Shown: positions 31,595-43,375, numbered from the stretch's first letter. The stretch is 64,000 nucleotides of DNA from Vitrella brassicaformis (GCA_001179505.1 CDMY01000212.1:16597-80596); one strand, 5' to 3'. Program-made: numbers and translations. Notes: generated from the letters alone by a model not told the origin.

Positions 31595-31879
31595 CGTGTG
31601 TGATGGGTGGTTTGATCGCTCAGGTACACGATAGCGTTAGCCGAGAAGGGGTGGCGGCGCGCGTGTGCGGACAATGCCGAGCTCAAGGGCGGGCTCAACA
31701 TCATCGAAGTGAGTGAGGCAGGCAGATGACCAGCCTCATATGCACACGGCACGGGTAAGCTCTTTGTGACATGTGTCTGTGTGGATGTGCAGGGCAAGGT
31801 GGTGCACGAGGGCGTGGCGTCGGCATTTGACCTCCCGTACGAACCGGTGGAGAACTTCATCGCATCACATAGACACTAA
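29916..31879 (+). CDS. ald: Alanine dehydrogenase (NAD), probably mitochondrial
   Basis: Nine exons: 29916-30060, 30163-30356, 30432-30548, 30630-30796, 30891-31114, 31214-31299, 31369-31511, 31624-31708 and 31793-31879, giving 415 residues. The family has about 370 residues; the extra 40 or so N-terminal residues are Arg/Ala/Ser-rich without acids ([13 protein letters not shown]), as in a mitochondrial transit peptide. The enzyme interconverts alanine and pyruvate plus ammonia using NAD. Visible sites: NENRVGMTP and VKEPLAPEY (substrate Arg and Lys), TYFHFA (catalytic His), the Rossmann motif [27 protein letters not shown] (catalytic Asp) and ATTHDEPTY. Large parts of introns are TG/AC repeat. 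Related PNT-alpha transhydrogenases lack this compact end, so Ald is the better call. Confidence 0.93.
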
Positions 31880-33250
31880 GCGAGCGAGGGAGGGGCGGAG
31901 AGAGAGACAGGTAGAGGTATAGCCGTAGGTGTGTGTGTGCATGTTTTTTCCATCTTGGTGCACAGGGTGTGCGCCACGACACCAACCAAACCAGCTTTTG
32001 CCTTAGTGCTTACACGATCCACTCAAACAGATGGGGAGGGAGAGGGAGAGAGAGAGAGAGGTGTCACTGCCGTGCATGCGTCGTGCGTGTGTATCGCTCC
32101 ATTCCATGTGGTGGGCATGGCATTTATGCGTATGTGTGTATCTGCCTGCCTGCCTTGTGTTGTGTGTTGTGTGGCAATTTTGAGAATGAATGATGTCTCT
32201 GTGTGTGTGTGGATGCGTTCCTGTCTGTCGTTGTTGGCTGCGTGCATGGCTGGCTGGCCTTTTTGACCGACCACACGGCCACCGCACCGCCAGCAAGCAA
32301 GCATGAGTGTCTGTGTGTGTACAGAGAGGGGCAGCGATCGATCGTCTTTCTTCGATAAGGGCGTGTGGGGTGGGTCGGTGTACAGGTGGGCTCGCATAGC
32401 GAAGCACAGCCCGTGTGTGTGTGTCTGCGTGTGTGTGTGTCTGTGTGTGTGGTGAGTGAGGTGAGTGTCGTCAGTCTATTTTTGGCGTGCAGGTCGGTGC
32501 ATTCTGTCTGTCTGTGTGCACATGCTCCCTCTGCATGTCCCTCCCCCCTCCCCTCCCTCCACCCCCACACCCACCTCTTCATGCATCACACATACATGGT
32601 GCGGTGCATGTGGGTGTGGTGTGCACGCATACGCACCTGTGTGTGTGTGAGAGGTCTTCCTTCCCTGTGCCCCCCTTTTTCGTGCGCTGTTGTTGCAACC
32701 GACATAGCGTGGGTTAGGTAGGTACCTTGATGGTCGACGGACTTTTTACGTATGCGTGTATGGGTGTGTGTGTGTATGTGTGTGTGTGTGAGATATGGAC
32801 TGATTCGACGGACAGGGGGTTGAATGAATGCACCACACCACACAGCATGTCGGACTGACCAAGTACACGGCGAGCACGGTAGAGAGACGGGCTCACGCAC
32901 TCACCGACACACACCAACGAGAGACCTGCTCTACCCAAACAGACAGTGGTGCAACACACTGTCTCGGGGGTAACACATTTCCGTCGCCGGCAAGTGCCTG
33001 GGAGCGGCTGCAGGCGAAGCAAGGACGTCACAGGCACTGGTACGTATCAACAGTTCATCGCCAGAGCCCTCCATCGTACACAAATCCTCTCAATCATCGT
33101 ACCAAGGGCGCCACTGTTGGTAGACACTCACACACATCCGTGACCGGGTGCACCACAGACACTGGTGCACCCGGCGCCGGAGGCCAGCGACATGCTACCA
33201 ACAGTGGTGCACCGGACCCTCACTCAAAACAAGTAGGCACTTTGATTCAT
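31880..33250. other. Intergenic, low complexity
   Basis: TG/GA-rich sequence between convergent 3' ends. It contains a nested inverted repeat at 33111-33207 (outer 13 bp ccactgttggtag / ctaccaacagtgg, inner 10 bp cgggtgcacc / ggtgcacccg). No gene is seen. Confidence 0.5.
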
Positions 33251-35695
33251 TCATTGATCCTGAGAGTCCACCACCATCTCCTCATTGCCCCCCTGCTGCC
33301 CACCGCCCATCCCATCACTCACAGGCTCAACAATCCGCACCCTCTTCACACCCTTACCCCCACCCCCACCTCTGCCCCCATCAACACCATTAACCTCGGG
33401 CCCGTCATCCGGCCCGCGCTTCCCACAAGCAGCAGCACCAGCAGCAGCAGCAGCCGAGACGCCATCTTTGCTCTCACCGTCAGCGGCAGGAGCAGCAGCT
33501 GCCGCCGCTGCGGTCTCTTCTGCGGGGGGTGTGGGGGGTTCTGGGGGCGACATGAGCTTCCGTGAGCCGGGATGACGGCCAGGTAGGGTGCTCGCGGGAC
33601 CTCTTTGCAGCCTCAGGAACCCCATGCGCAGCGCCGGAGCTGTCGCATCCGCCGAACTCGCTGAGAGAGAGAGAGAAGAGAAACCAATGACAGAGAGCGA
33701 TAGATGAGTGTTCTTGTGTTATGGCATGCATGTAATGTACCCTTTTTGGGTGCGGGTGTGGATGTCCTGCTCGGTGGGACGGTGGGCTGCCTGTTGGGCC
33801 TCGCGGCTTTGAGCGGCAGAGTGCGGGTGAAGTTGGCCATGCGGGGCGGGGCGTACTGAGTGGGCGGCCGGTCACTCTGAGGCACCAGCGCCTCACCCTC
33901 ATCGCCAGGCAACGACCGACCCCTAATCGGTCGATCACACAGAACAAACACACACTCACGTCGACGGAACGGCCAGGTGTTGTCCTCTTCTTTTCACCCA
34001 CTCACTCACCAGAACCGTGTGGTGCAGTCCTGCCCGCCCGACGCGACAATGGGTCCTAGCGGATGCCACGCGAGGCTCAGCACGCAGTGGTCGTGTGCGT
34101 TGGGGACGGTGGCCATGGGGCTGCCCGACGGATCGCTGACGTCCCAGTAGGCCAGGTGGCCGCCGTAGTCGCCTGTGGCGACGATGCTCTGGTGGTAGGG
34201 GTGCCATGCCGCCGCCGTGACGTCGGCCTGATGGCCCCTGAGGGTGTGCGCCACGCTGAGGGTGCGCAGATCGACCACCTTGATGGACTGATCCTTGCCG
34301 CACGTCAACAAATAGTCACCGGAGGGGCTCCATCTGAGTGAGACATACACGTGGGCAGGGAGGATTGTGTGTTCTGTGCTGTGTGTGCGTATGTGTGCAC
34401 TGTCTGACTTGACTTTGGTGAGTGCGTTCTTGTGTAGGTGCATGCTGTTGATGGGGTTCTCACTCCGGGGGTCCCACAGCTGGACCTGAGCACTCTTGGA
34501 ACCTGTGTGCAGGAAACAACACACGACACACACAGACATCATACATGATGTATTCCGTTTCCTGTCACAGTGCCGCCCCGCCCCGCCCTGGTTGCTTCTG
34601 CGTGCGCCAACCTGAAGCGATGAGGCCCTTGTGTGGATGCCACTCGCAGCACACCACATCATAGCCGTGACCTGAGCAGACAAGACAAGAAAGTGACAGA
34701 AACATCTGGGCTGTGTTGGCTGTGTTGATCTATTTGTCAGTGTACCGGTGAAGCTTCGGTCGGCCGTGCCTCTGTGGAGGTCCCACAGAATGCTGTGGGA
34801 GTCGTCGGCAGCCGTCACAAACTTGAGGTCCGTCGGCGCCAGGCTGATGTCGCGAATCATCGACTTGTGCGCCTGAACAACACCACACAATGGACATGAG
34901 CGAATGAATAACCGACTGCTTCTGGCTGTGGCTGCGTGTGTGTGCGTGCCTGAATGATGTTGATGGACAGCAGCTGTGGCGTGTACAGGTGGACCTCCCC
35001 CGTGTAGTTGCCCGATATCAGCGTCTTCTCCGAATGCGTCCACGTCAAGGCACCCACCGCACTGTGGTTCAACTAACACATCGAACCACACCACACACCA
35101 CAAAACATATGGACACACATGAATGAATGACTGAGTCAGCACGCCCGCCCGCATGCACTTCCCACCCACTTGTTTGAGGTCGAAGAAGCCAAAGTCGATT
35201 CCGTCCCAGAGGGTGAAGTCGCCATTGGACGTGCCTGTGATGAGCCGCCGGCCGTCAGGGAACCACTGCAGGCAGTTGACGGTGCCCCTGGACTTGGACA
35301 CACAGCACTTGAGAAACCGCGTGCACAGACAGTCATACGGCGACTCGCGAGTCGCAAATGGAGGCAGCAGCTGCATGAGCGCACACGCAACACAACACGC
35401 AACACACACAGAGTGACGCCTGTCTGGACCGATGCGATGCGGCTTCTCATTCTCATCTCCTACTGCGTACGTCGCGTGTCGACGAGGGATGTGCCAGCAG
35501 TGCCGGGCTGTCCGACAGCCGGCGGCAGTGAATCGTGGAGCCGAAGAACTGCACAACTGCAACACACATGCGATCTCTGCATGCGCTCCTCAAGCGTGTG
35601 TGCGTGTGCGTGCGTCCTGACAGACCTGTGGGCGTGAAGTCGATGGCCTCCCTCACGGCAGGCCGCCGCGGAGGCCGCGGACCCTCATAGTCCAT
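33251..35695 (-). CDS. WDR33/Pfs2/FY-type WD40 protein of mRNA cleavage and polyadenylation
   Basis: Ten exons: 35695-35626, 35556-35471, 35370-35170, 35072-34950, 34872-34746, 34671-34612, 34502-34409, 34333-34010, 33922-33741 and 33660-33251 (558 residues). In CPSF this protein helps bind the AAUAAA signal. The N-terminus has the family VRE-AIDFTPTGVVQFFGS entry, then RGTVNCLQWFPDGRRLITG, SNGDFTLWDG, AHKSMIRDISLAPTDLKFVT, HGYDVVCCEWHPHKGLIASG, WDPRSENPINSMHLHKN, VKWSPSGDYLLTCGKDQ, LRGHQADVTAAAWHPYHQSI and GGQDCTTRFW, i.e. seven WD repeats in order. The C-terminal tail is Pro/Ala/Gly-rich. The intron after exon 4 appears to start with GC (34949-34948) instead of GT. Confidence 0.92.
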
Positions 35696-35885
35696 CACTC
35701 ACAAACAACGGATGCAGCAGACGGCTCTGGTGATCGGATCTACTGTGATTTGTCCATAGGAGCGTCACACGGACCCAGATCTGCCGTTTTTTCTCTCTTC
35801 TTCGCGCGAGCTTGTCTGCGAGCTCAAACAGGACGACTCTCCCGCCGCGGAAGCAAACGACGCAGCATTTCTGCTTTTGCTAGGC

Positions 35886-37569
35886 ATGCCCTCTTCTTAC
35901 TTCGTTGTGGCATTGCTTTCACCGCTGTTCGTCTTCGACCCGCAGTCAGCGCTGGCCTTCCAAGGCCTCCTTTCAGGACCCATCAGATCTGCGCAGCGGC
36001 AGCGTCCCCGGCTGCATCGTCTACCAGCAGAAAACACAAAGAGTGCAGCTCTCAAGAGAAGCGGAGATGATGTGCAGCGGCCTCCCCCATCCGGCGACGA
36101 GTCTTTCTCACTGCAGAAAGACCCGCCAGCAGATCCCTCAGGCATCATCGGTGCCGTCTACCGTCTGCTTGGCCGCGCCTTCAAGTTCAAGGACATGCGG
36201 CGGGAGATAAGGGAGGGCGGTGACATCGTCCCACTAATAGGGGCGCGACCTGGGTGGGCGGCCATTCGAGAGAACATGTTTCGCAAGGGCGTCTATCCAG
36301 GTCAGGGATGGAGGGAGCACACAAACATGCGGCGTTGTGATGTTCTGGTGTGTGTCTGGTCTGGTTGTGTGTGCAGGTGTTGACTATCGTGTGGAGAGGA
36401 TCGACGTGCGTGCGAATGGTGATCCGATAAGGGATGCGGTGATCACTGTCAGGCCACGATACCGTTTAGTAGACAAACTTGAGAGGCAGTGGCCCGTCAC
36501 CATCGCAATGTCCGCGTGTGCGACACACCCACACACAGACAGTGTCCGGTGTTTTCGTGGAGAATTGCACAGTCACTCGTCCGTGTGTGCCTCTTTGCCT
36601 GTGTGCAGGAGTGAGGTGCCAATCTTCTTGACGCCCCGCATGTACAATACCGCCACGCTCATATCCACCCTGTTGTCAGCAGCGCAGCTGCTTGCCGTCG
36701 CTCTCGTCGCGAGGTAGCTGAGATCGATCCGGCCCCTGACACGCACCCATCTGCTGTGGATCCTGTCATTCTTGCCGTCTATGCAGCCAATTTTGTTCTC
36801 TTTACTACATTCCGTCCTACTCGATGGAGCCAACACTTCACAAAGGGTGGGCAACACAAGACAGCCAACCAGCTACACGCTGCAATATGTACATCTGCGC
36901 CACGTGTCTGTGTATGTCTGTCTATCTATCTATCTGTCTGTGTATCAGGGATGTGCTTTTAGTTGAGAAGGTCAGCCGTTTGGTGCGGCCGCCGAAAAAT
37001 GGCGACATCGTGCTCTTCAATCCGCCAGAACAGCTGAGGACCTTTGTGCGCCAAGTGAGGGACTGACCCAAGACACGCAGACGAAGCCAAGCCCACACGC
37101 ATCCATCCGCTATTCTCTCGTGTTCGTTGTGCTGTGCCTGGCTGTCTGTCACATGCAGGCTGGCGGCCAGCTGGCGCCTGGTGATCTGTTCGTGAAGCGA
37201 GTGGCTGCGACCCAGGGAGACAGGGTCACGGTCGACAACGGCCTGCCGACCATCAATGGTCACACATACGTCTACCCCGAGCCCGAAGAGCCACCGACGA
37301 TAGGCAGCGACGCGCCACCAGCACGGGCCGATGGGTCGATGCAACGTCTGGCGATCGGCCGGGGGTTCGCATGGCCGTATGCCGGTGAGGCGCCCTCGCA
37401 GTGGGTGGCGGATGAGTGTGTGCTGGGGAGCGGCGCCGTATATGTGTTGGGTGACAATCCAGTCAGGAGTGTCGACAGCCGATTGTGGGGCGAGCTGAGG
37501 GAGAGTGAGATTGTCGGTCATCCGGTCATACGGCTCTTTCCATGGGGCCGATTTGGGCCTGTGCGATGA
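35886..37569 (+). CDS. Type I signal peptidase, probably plastid (thylakoid) targeted
   Basis: Six exons: 35886-36300, 36377-36509 (or 36515), 36609-36713, 36787-36846, 36949-37054 and 37159-37569, about 409 residues. It is a membrane serine/lysine protease that cuts signal peptides. Box B IPSYSMEPT holds the catalytic Ser, then GDVLLVEKVS, NGDIVLFNPP, box D FVKRVAATQGD with the catalytic Lys, and box E YVLGDNPVRSVDSRLWGEL. One membrane helix (LISTLLSAAQLLAVALVA) precedes box B. The leader starts with a signal peptide (VVALLSPLFVF...SALA) followed at once by Phe (FQGLL) and a Ser/Arg-rich stretch. This is the bipartite pattern for secondary red plastids. The exon 2 donor is ambiguous by two codons. 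Confidence 0.9.
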
Positions 37570-37860
37570 CTGGATGTGTGATGTCGACAGTGTGCATGCT
37601 ACGTCAGTCTGCTGGCAGGCGGCTGGGGGGGTGGGTCGAGACGCAGTCAATGGTGGTGGTGGTGGTGGTTGATCTAACCCCGAGAGCTCGGGCCGCAACG
37701 GGGCTGGTAACGGGCCGCAACGGCCAGGGGAGTGAATTTACTGACTGGCGAGCGTACAGCCGCTGCGGCAACCTCTGTCTGTCTTTGCTCGACCTTTCCT
37801 TCTATCTCTCAACTCTCTGCACAAGCACCAAAAGCAGCGTCCCCTTCCCTCACAGCTGTG
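37570..37860. other. Intergenic
   Basis: Short gap with a (ggt)n tract near 37653-37670. It is the likely promoter of the downstream secreted-protein gene. Nothing else is seen. Confidence 0.5.
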
Positions 37861-38682
37861 ATGATGCGCGTGATTGGTGTTCTGGTCATTGTGGCTCTCG
37901 CCGGCGTCGCCCACTGCCAGCTCCTCGCCTCTAGGCAAGGTGGCAAATGTGACCCGACGGACCTGGCCTGTGCGCCCCTGAAGCCTGGAAGTGAGCGCTG
38001 GGGGGTTGCTGAGTTGCAATCCATGAGCTCCTTCTCTGTGTCTGTCTCTCTGTCTCTCTGTGTGTTGTGTGCAGCCATCCGTTACATCAACCCTGTGTAG
38101 GGGCAGATCAACGGCACCGGCAACTTCAGTAGGCAATCAGGAGGCGTCATCTGTGTGCACCGGGTGAAGTCATGTTTGCCTGTTTGTGTCTGTTGGTCGT
38201 GCAGCTGCAGGCGCTGAGCGTGCGATTCGGAACTGCGACGGAGACGAGTGCACCACGGCCGCACATCTTCCAGGTCTGGTCTAGGAGTGTGTGGCTTCCT
38301 GTTGATTCTTAGTCCCCTCTGTCTCTCCTCTCTCTGCTGCAGCATCCATCCCCAACCCGCGGGTGGGCGGGCTGCATGTCGATAGGTGTGGGATGAACCA
38401 TATGCGACGTTGTGGCGAAGACGCAGCTGATGTAAGGAAGCGACGCACTCGAAGTGATGGATATGGCGTTCATCAATGTTTTTGTGCCTTTCGTCGCAGG
38501 AATACTGCAGAACTTACGAGCATGGGACTGCAGCAGCCGACTGGGACACCAACTGGGACTGCGACGACTCGCAAGGGAATGAGCGACGAATGATCCGCAT
38601 CATGGATAACACCATTTGCGACCCAGGTGCTTACTGGGGCCTCCAGGACTGTGACTGTTTCAGCCGTATTGATTGTGTATGA
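37861..38682 (+). pseudogene. Secreted Cys-rich protein, array copy 1, with an in-frame stop
   Basis: Exons 37861-37990, 38075-38128, 38205-38273, 38343-38431 and 38500-38682 match those of the paralogue at 41330-42169 in number, phase and sequence. It has a clear signal peptide (MMRVIGVLVIVALAGVAHCQ). Exon 2 reads RYINPV then TAG (38098-38100) where copy 2 has TGG (Trp). All other frames stay open, including GAERAIRNCDGDE and the Cys-rich last exon ending CDCFSRIDCV. Either it was recently inactivated by one substitution, or the stop is recoded or skipped. The total would be 174 residues. Confidence 0.65.
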
Positions 38683-38834
38683 TGAACTCGCTCTTCAATC
38701 CTTGGGGGTGTTTTCTTTCTGAATGATGACCGGTGTTTTCTTTCTCTGCGATCCCTATGTGTGCTGATTTCTCGCTCTCGCTCTCTCTCCCCTTCTCTCT
38801 CTCTGTGTGTGCGTGTGTGTGTGTCTTTGTGTGT

Positions 38835-38970
38835 GCATTGCCCATGTGTGTCCGCAAGACGCATTGCACGTGTGTGTCTTCCGGACATCCAATTAGTCAT
38901 CCAGAGGCGTCTGATGTGACTGACCTGCGCATTTTTGGTCCGCCTAGTCCATGTGGGATACGGGACAGAG
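38835..38970 (+). repeat. Array repeat, unit 1
   Basis: It starts gcattgcccatgtgtgtccg, then caagacgcattgcacgtgtg, and includes tcttccggacatccaattag and cagaggcgtctga. Preceded by (ct)n/(tg)n. Similar blocks are at 39370, 40338 and 42388. Confidence 0.75.
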
Positions 38971-39149
38971 AGAAACAGATCATGCTCTATTGTTTGTTTT
39001 GTTTGTTTTGCTTTGTTCATATCTTCTTCCCTCCTTCCTTCCTTCCTTCTGTCTGTCTCTCTGTCTCTTTGTCTGTCTGTCTGTATGTCTTTCTTTCTTT
39101 CTTTCTTCCTTTTTCTGATTCTACACGGAAGGGTCGTCATAGCATCCAT

Positions 39150-39945
39150 TCAGTGCAAACCTGAGGACGTGCCCTGATGGGGGAGCAAGGCATCAGCACA
39201 CCTGCACGACACCAAACAGAGCACATGCACAGCGAGACCGAGGGCCAGCAGCTCGTTCTTTCTGGGACGGGTCTCTCTCTTCGACTGGTATCTTCCCTCT
39301 GTATTCTCTCTCTCTCTCTCTCTGTGTGTGCGTGCGTGCGCGTGTGTGTGTGTGTGTGTCTTTGTGTGTGCATTGCCCATGTGTGTCCGCAAGACGCATT
39401 GCACGTGTGTGTCTTCCGGACATCCAACTAGCCATGCAATGCAGAGGCGTCTGACTGACCTGCGTGTTTTCGGTCTGACTGATCTATGTGTGGCAACAAA
39501 GAGAGAGAGAGAGAGAGAGCGGGCGCCTTGCTAGAGTGTTGTTCCATGCATTCCTTCCTTCTTTCTTTCCCTTTGTGTTGTTTTGTTTTGTTTTCTGTGT
39601 TTCGTTTTGTTTGTTTTGCTGGCCCTTTTCTACACGACTTGTGTCCTTCGTCTGTCTGATTGTCTGTCTTTCTTGCACACACGGTTTGCCACAGTGAGTC
39701 GACTGCCGGGGATGGTATTCGCAGAGAGTCTGGTAGTCGGCCGAATGGGCCCACGTGCTGTGGTGTGCATACGCTGCACTCGTGCAGATGGCTGTGCACA
39801 CACCACCGTCAAAGTGGCAGGTGCATGTGGGGTTGGCTGTCTGTCAGCGTGGAGACTGAGCCGGTGCGTAGTGTGAAATGAACACTCTCGGATGCGGTCA
39901 CGTCCGCTGACCTGTTGTCACCACACACGACACAACCAGTCAATG
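39150..39945 (+). repeat. Array repeat, unit 2, with a remnant of a gene 3' end
   Basis: It begins with cattcagtgcaaacctgagg, matching the last codons and 3' flank of the copy-2 gene (42150-42260), including gcacacctgcacgacaccaa acagagcacatg. It then has the 39370 block, a (gttttgttttg)n stretch, and the agagagtctggtagtcggcc block (39722) through cgtggagactgagccggtgc. The gene body itself is missing here. Confidence 0.7.
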
Positions 39946-40209
39946 GATCCACTTGTCAACGGAACACAATCATCGCCTGCACAGTCCCGTGCTGCATGTA
40001 TGTAGATTCATTCAATGGGAACGAGAAGCGATCATGATGGCACTGCATCGATCAACACCAACCCACACACACGCGCCGTCATCTATGGACAGACGGACAG
40101 CGTTCGCGGATCTGCTTGCCTACCAATCTGCCGCCCCACCCATTCCATCCACACACGTCCCATCTGACGGACGGGCCGGTGGGTGGTGGGGCTGTTGGCT
40201 GTTGGCGCG

Positions 40210-40960
40210 TCTGTTCATGCGATCCCTATGTGTGCTCATTTCTCGCTCTCGTTCTCCCTCTCTCCCCTTCTCTCTCTCTCCTTCTCTCTCTCTGGGTGGG
40301 TGTCGGTGATGGTTGTATGGATGTGTATTTGTGTGTGCATTGCACATGTGTGTCCGCAAGACGCATTACACGTGTGCGTCTTCCGAACATCCAATTAGCC
40401 ATGCAATGCAGAGGCGTCTCGTCTGACTGACCTGCGTGTTTTCGGTCTGACTGATCTATGTGTGGCAACACCGGACAGAGAGAGACAGAGCATGCTCTAT
40501 TGTTTCTTCTGTTTGTTTTACCGACACGCGCTTCTCTGCACGAGTTTACTTCTGTCGTCTCTCTCTCTGTCTGTCTGTCTGTCTGTGAATCGTGCAACGA
40601 ATCGCCAGGGACAGTGGTGGGGCTGCCGTCATGTGCTTTGTCTAGTGACTTGAAGCAATACAGAGAATGACGGCAGAGAGTCTGAGAGTCGGCCGAATGG
40701 GCCCACGTGCTGTGGTGTGCATACGCTGCCCCTGTGCAGATGGCTGTGCACACGCCACCGTCGAAAAGGCAGATGCATGTGGGGTTGGCTGCCTATCACG
40801 TGGAGACTGAGCCGCTGCGTAATGTGAAGTGCAGACTTCCATGTGGTCACGTCCGCTGACCTGTTGTCTATTGCCTGTTGTCACCACTGGCATCATCAAT
40901 GGATCCACTTTGTCAACGGATGGCTGACAGACGTTAGACAATCATCCCCGGCACAGTCCC
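40210..40960 (+). repeat. Array repeat, unit 3
   Basis: It contains the 40338 block and the agagagtctgagagtcggcc block (about 40675) ending in gagactgagccgctgcgtaa and the gtccgctgacctgttgtc tail. It lies upstream of the intact Cys-rich gene. Confidence 0.7.
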
Positions 40961-41329
40961 CTCCCTCCCTAGTAGGGCCACAGCTTGTCATGCTGCATGT
41001 GTGCATTCATGGCACTGCATCATCAACGCCTAGCCACGCGAACGCGGACGCTTCAACGCACTGCCACCCGCCGATCTTCGGAAAGACGGACAGCGTTCGC
41101 GGATCTGCCTGCCTACCAATCTGCCGCCCCACTCAGTAACCCCATCCACACACGTCCCATCTGACGGACGGGACGGGAGAGCCAGGCATCGTAAATTCAT
41201 ATATGATTCGTACAGCCGTTGCCGGCCAAACAAAGAATCCTCTGTCTTCAAGTTCTCGCTCCTTTCCTTCGTTCTCTCAACTCTCTGCGCCAAGCACCAA
41301 AAGCAGCGTCTTCTCCCCTCTCCCCAACA

Positions 41330-42169
41330 ATGATGATGCGGGTGTTTGGTGGGCTGGTTCTGTTGGCTCTCGCCGGCGTCGCCCACTGCCAGCTCCTGGG
41401 TACTGAGGAACACAGTGAATGTGACCCGACTGACCTGACCTGTGCGCCCCTGGAGCCTGGAGGTGAGCGCTGGGGGGTTGCTGAGTTGCAATCCATGAGC
41501 TCCCTATCTGTGTCTGTCTGTCTGTCTCTGTGTGTGCAGAAATCCGTTACATCAATCCCATGTGGGTGCAGATCGACGGCACCGGCAACTACAGTAGGCA
41601 ATCAGGAGGCGTCATCTGTGTGCACGGGGTGAAGTCATTGCTCGTCTGTTCCTGTGTGTTCGTCGTGCAGCTGCAGGCGCTGAGCGTGTGATTCGGAACT
41701 GCGACGGAGACGAGGAATGCGCTGCGGTCGAGAGTAGGTGGTGATTCCAGGAATGCGTGGCTTCCTGTTGATATGGTCACTGATCGACTCTCTCTGTGTC
41801 TCTCTCTGTCTGCTGCAGAGAATATTCCCGACCCAGAAGAGCACGGGCGTCGGATTGATTGGTGTGGGAAAGTCTGGTGGAGGGACTGGGACAGATCAAC
41901 TTGTGGCCAAGAGGCAGCTCAGGTAAGCAAGCAACGCAGACTTAAGTGATGGATGCATATGCAATCCATTCATGAGTGTTCTTCTCTGTCGTCGTCAACA
42001 GTATTGGTGCGAAAATTACAAATCGATAGATAAAACCGCAACGAACTGGAAAAAGAACGACGGCTGCGACGGCGAAGACACGATCCGCCTCATGGACATG
42101 TCCGAGTGCGACCAGACGTGGTACCGGGAGTGTGACTGCTTCGAGTATATTCAGTGCAAACAAACCTGA
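41330..42169 (+). CDS. Secreted Cys-rich protein, array copy 2
   Basis: Exons 41330-41462, 41540-41593, 41671-41733, 41819-41922 and 42002-42169 give 173 residues. The signal peptide is MMMRVFGGLVLLALAGVAHC, followed by QLLGTEEHSECDPTDLTC. The mature part has evenly placed cysteines (NCDGDEEC, DWCGKVWW, STCGQEAAQ, YWCENY, DGCDGEDT, SECDQTW, ECDCFEYIQC) and an N-glycosylation site (NYS). No family is recognised. It is probably disulfide-bonded and extracellular or lumenal. Copy 1 (37861-38682) is its paralogue. The unit-4 repeat follows directly. Confidence 0.75.
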
Positions 42170-43065
42170 GTATCTGCCCTGATGGGGGGAGGAAAGCACC
42201 AACACACCTGCACGACACCAAACAGAGCACATGGGCGTGTTGCGCGTCGACATGAGGGCCAGCAGCTCGCTCATTCTGGGATAAGTCTGTTTATTCGACT
42301 AGTATCTTCCCTCTTTATTCTCTTTCTCTCTCTCTCTGTGTGTGTGTGTGTGTGTGTATGCATGTGATGGTTGTGTATTTGTGTGTGCATTGCCCGTGTG
42401 TGTCCGCAAGACGCATTACACGTGTGTGTCTTCCGGACATCCAATTAGCCATCCAGAGGCGTCTTGTCTGACTGACCTACGTATTTTTGGCCTGACTAAT
42501 CTATGTGTGGCTACACCAGACAGAGAGAGACAGAGCACCACCGTAGTGAGTTTTCAGTGAGAACAGATCGGTGCCTGTCTAACTGTCCGGAAAGACAAAC
42601 TACAGAGGCGTCTGATGTGACTGACCTGCGTATTTTTGGTCCGCCTAGTCCATGTGTGATACGGGACAGAGAGGGAGAGCGAGCACGGCTGCTTTGCATG
42701 CATGCTTCGCCATCTGTTGCTACCCACGACTTTATTTGTCTTTCTTTCTCTTACACACAGCGCCTGTCATGACATGAATCATGCAATGGTTCGCCAGGGA
42801 CAGTGATGGGGCTGCCGTAATGCGATTTGAGGCCATACAGAGAATGACCGCAGAGAGTCTGATAGTCGGCCGAGTGGTGGGCCCTCGTGTTGTGCTGTGC
42901 AGATGGCTGTGCACACGCCGCCGTCAAGATGGCAGGTGCATGTGGGCGGGCTGTCTGTCAGCGTGGAGACTGAGCCGGTGCGCAATGTGAATGAACACGC
43001 TTCAAATGATGCGAACACATCCTTAAAGCTTGACCTGTCGTCACCAGAGCCACCCCACACCCGCT
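42165..43065 (+). repeat. Array repeat, unit 4
   Basis: It starts with the gene 3' flank (ctgagtatctgccctgatgg), then the 42388 block, a second partial cagaggcgtctga block near 42602, and the agagagtctgatagtcggcc block (42852) to gagactgagccggtgcgcaa. The order is the same as in units 2 and 3. Confidence 0.7.
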
Positions 43066-43375
43066 ACAATCCAATGCATGTGAGCCACATTGGTTCATTG
43101 AGATTTAGTAGAGCGACAGGGTCCAACGGGCAGGTCGACGATTTCAATGGAATGCATTCGACCCGCTCCATTCCATTTTGCAAGGGTGTCTCACATACAC
43201 GTCTGCCTGCCTGTCTTCTGTCTGTCTTCTGTGTCTCAGCTATGTCTCTCTTCGTTTTCTTTTGCAGTGTGTTTGGATGTGTCTCTGGGCAGCGCATTGC
43301 TCGGAGGGGGGTAAGGCATGCCCGCAGACTGGGGGCTGGGGGCCTCCGCCTGAAGTTCTGCGTCTCAGAGGTCTG

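Noticed and set aside
32365-32721. Val/Cys/Ser-rich plus ORFs
   Set aside because: Translations of TG repeats after the alanine dehydrogenase gene.
33141-33175. DTGAP string resembling a retropepsin active site
   Set aside because: It falls in an inverted repeat with no surrounding protease sequence and no gag or pol nearby.
38683-43065. Possible CRISPR-like repeat-spacer array
   Set aside because: Units are long (hundreds of bases), few and irregular, and derived from a gene's 3' flank. This is a eukaryotic segmental duplication.
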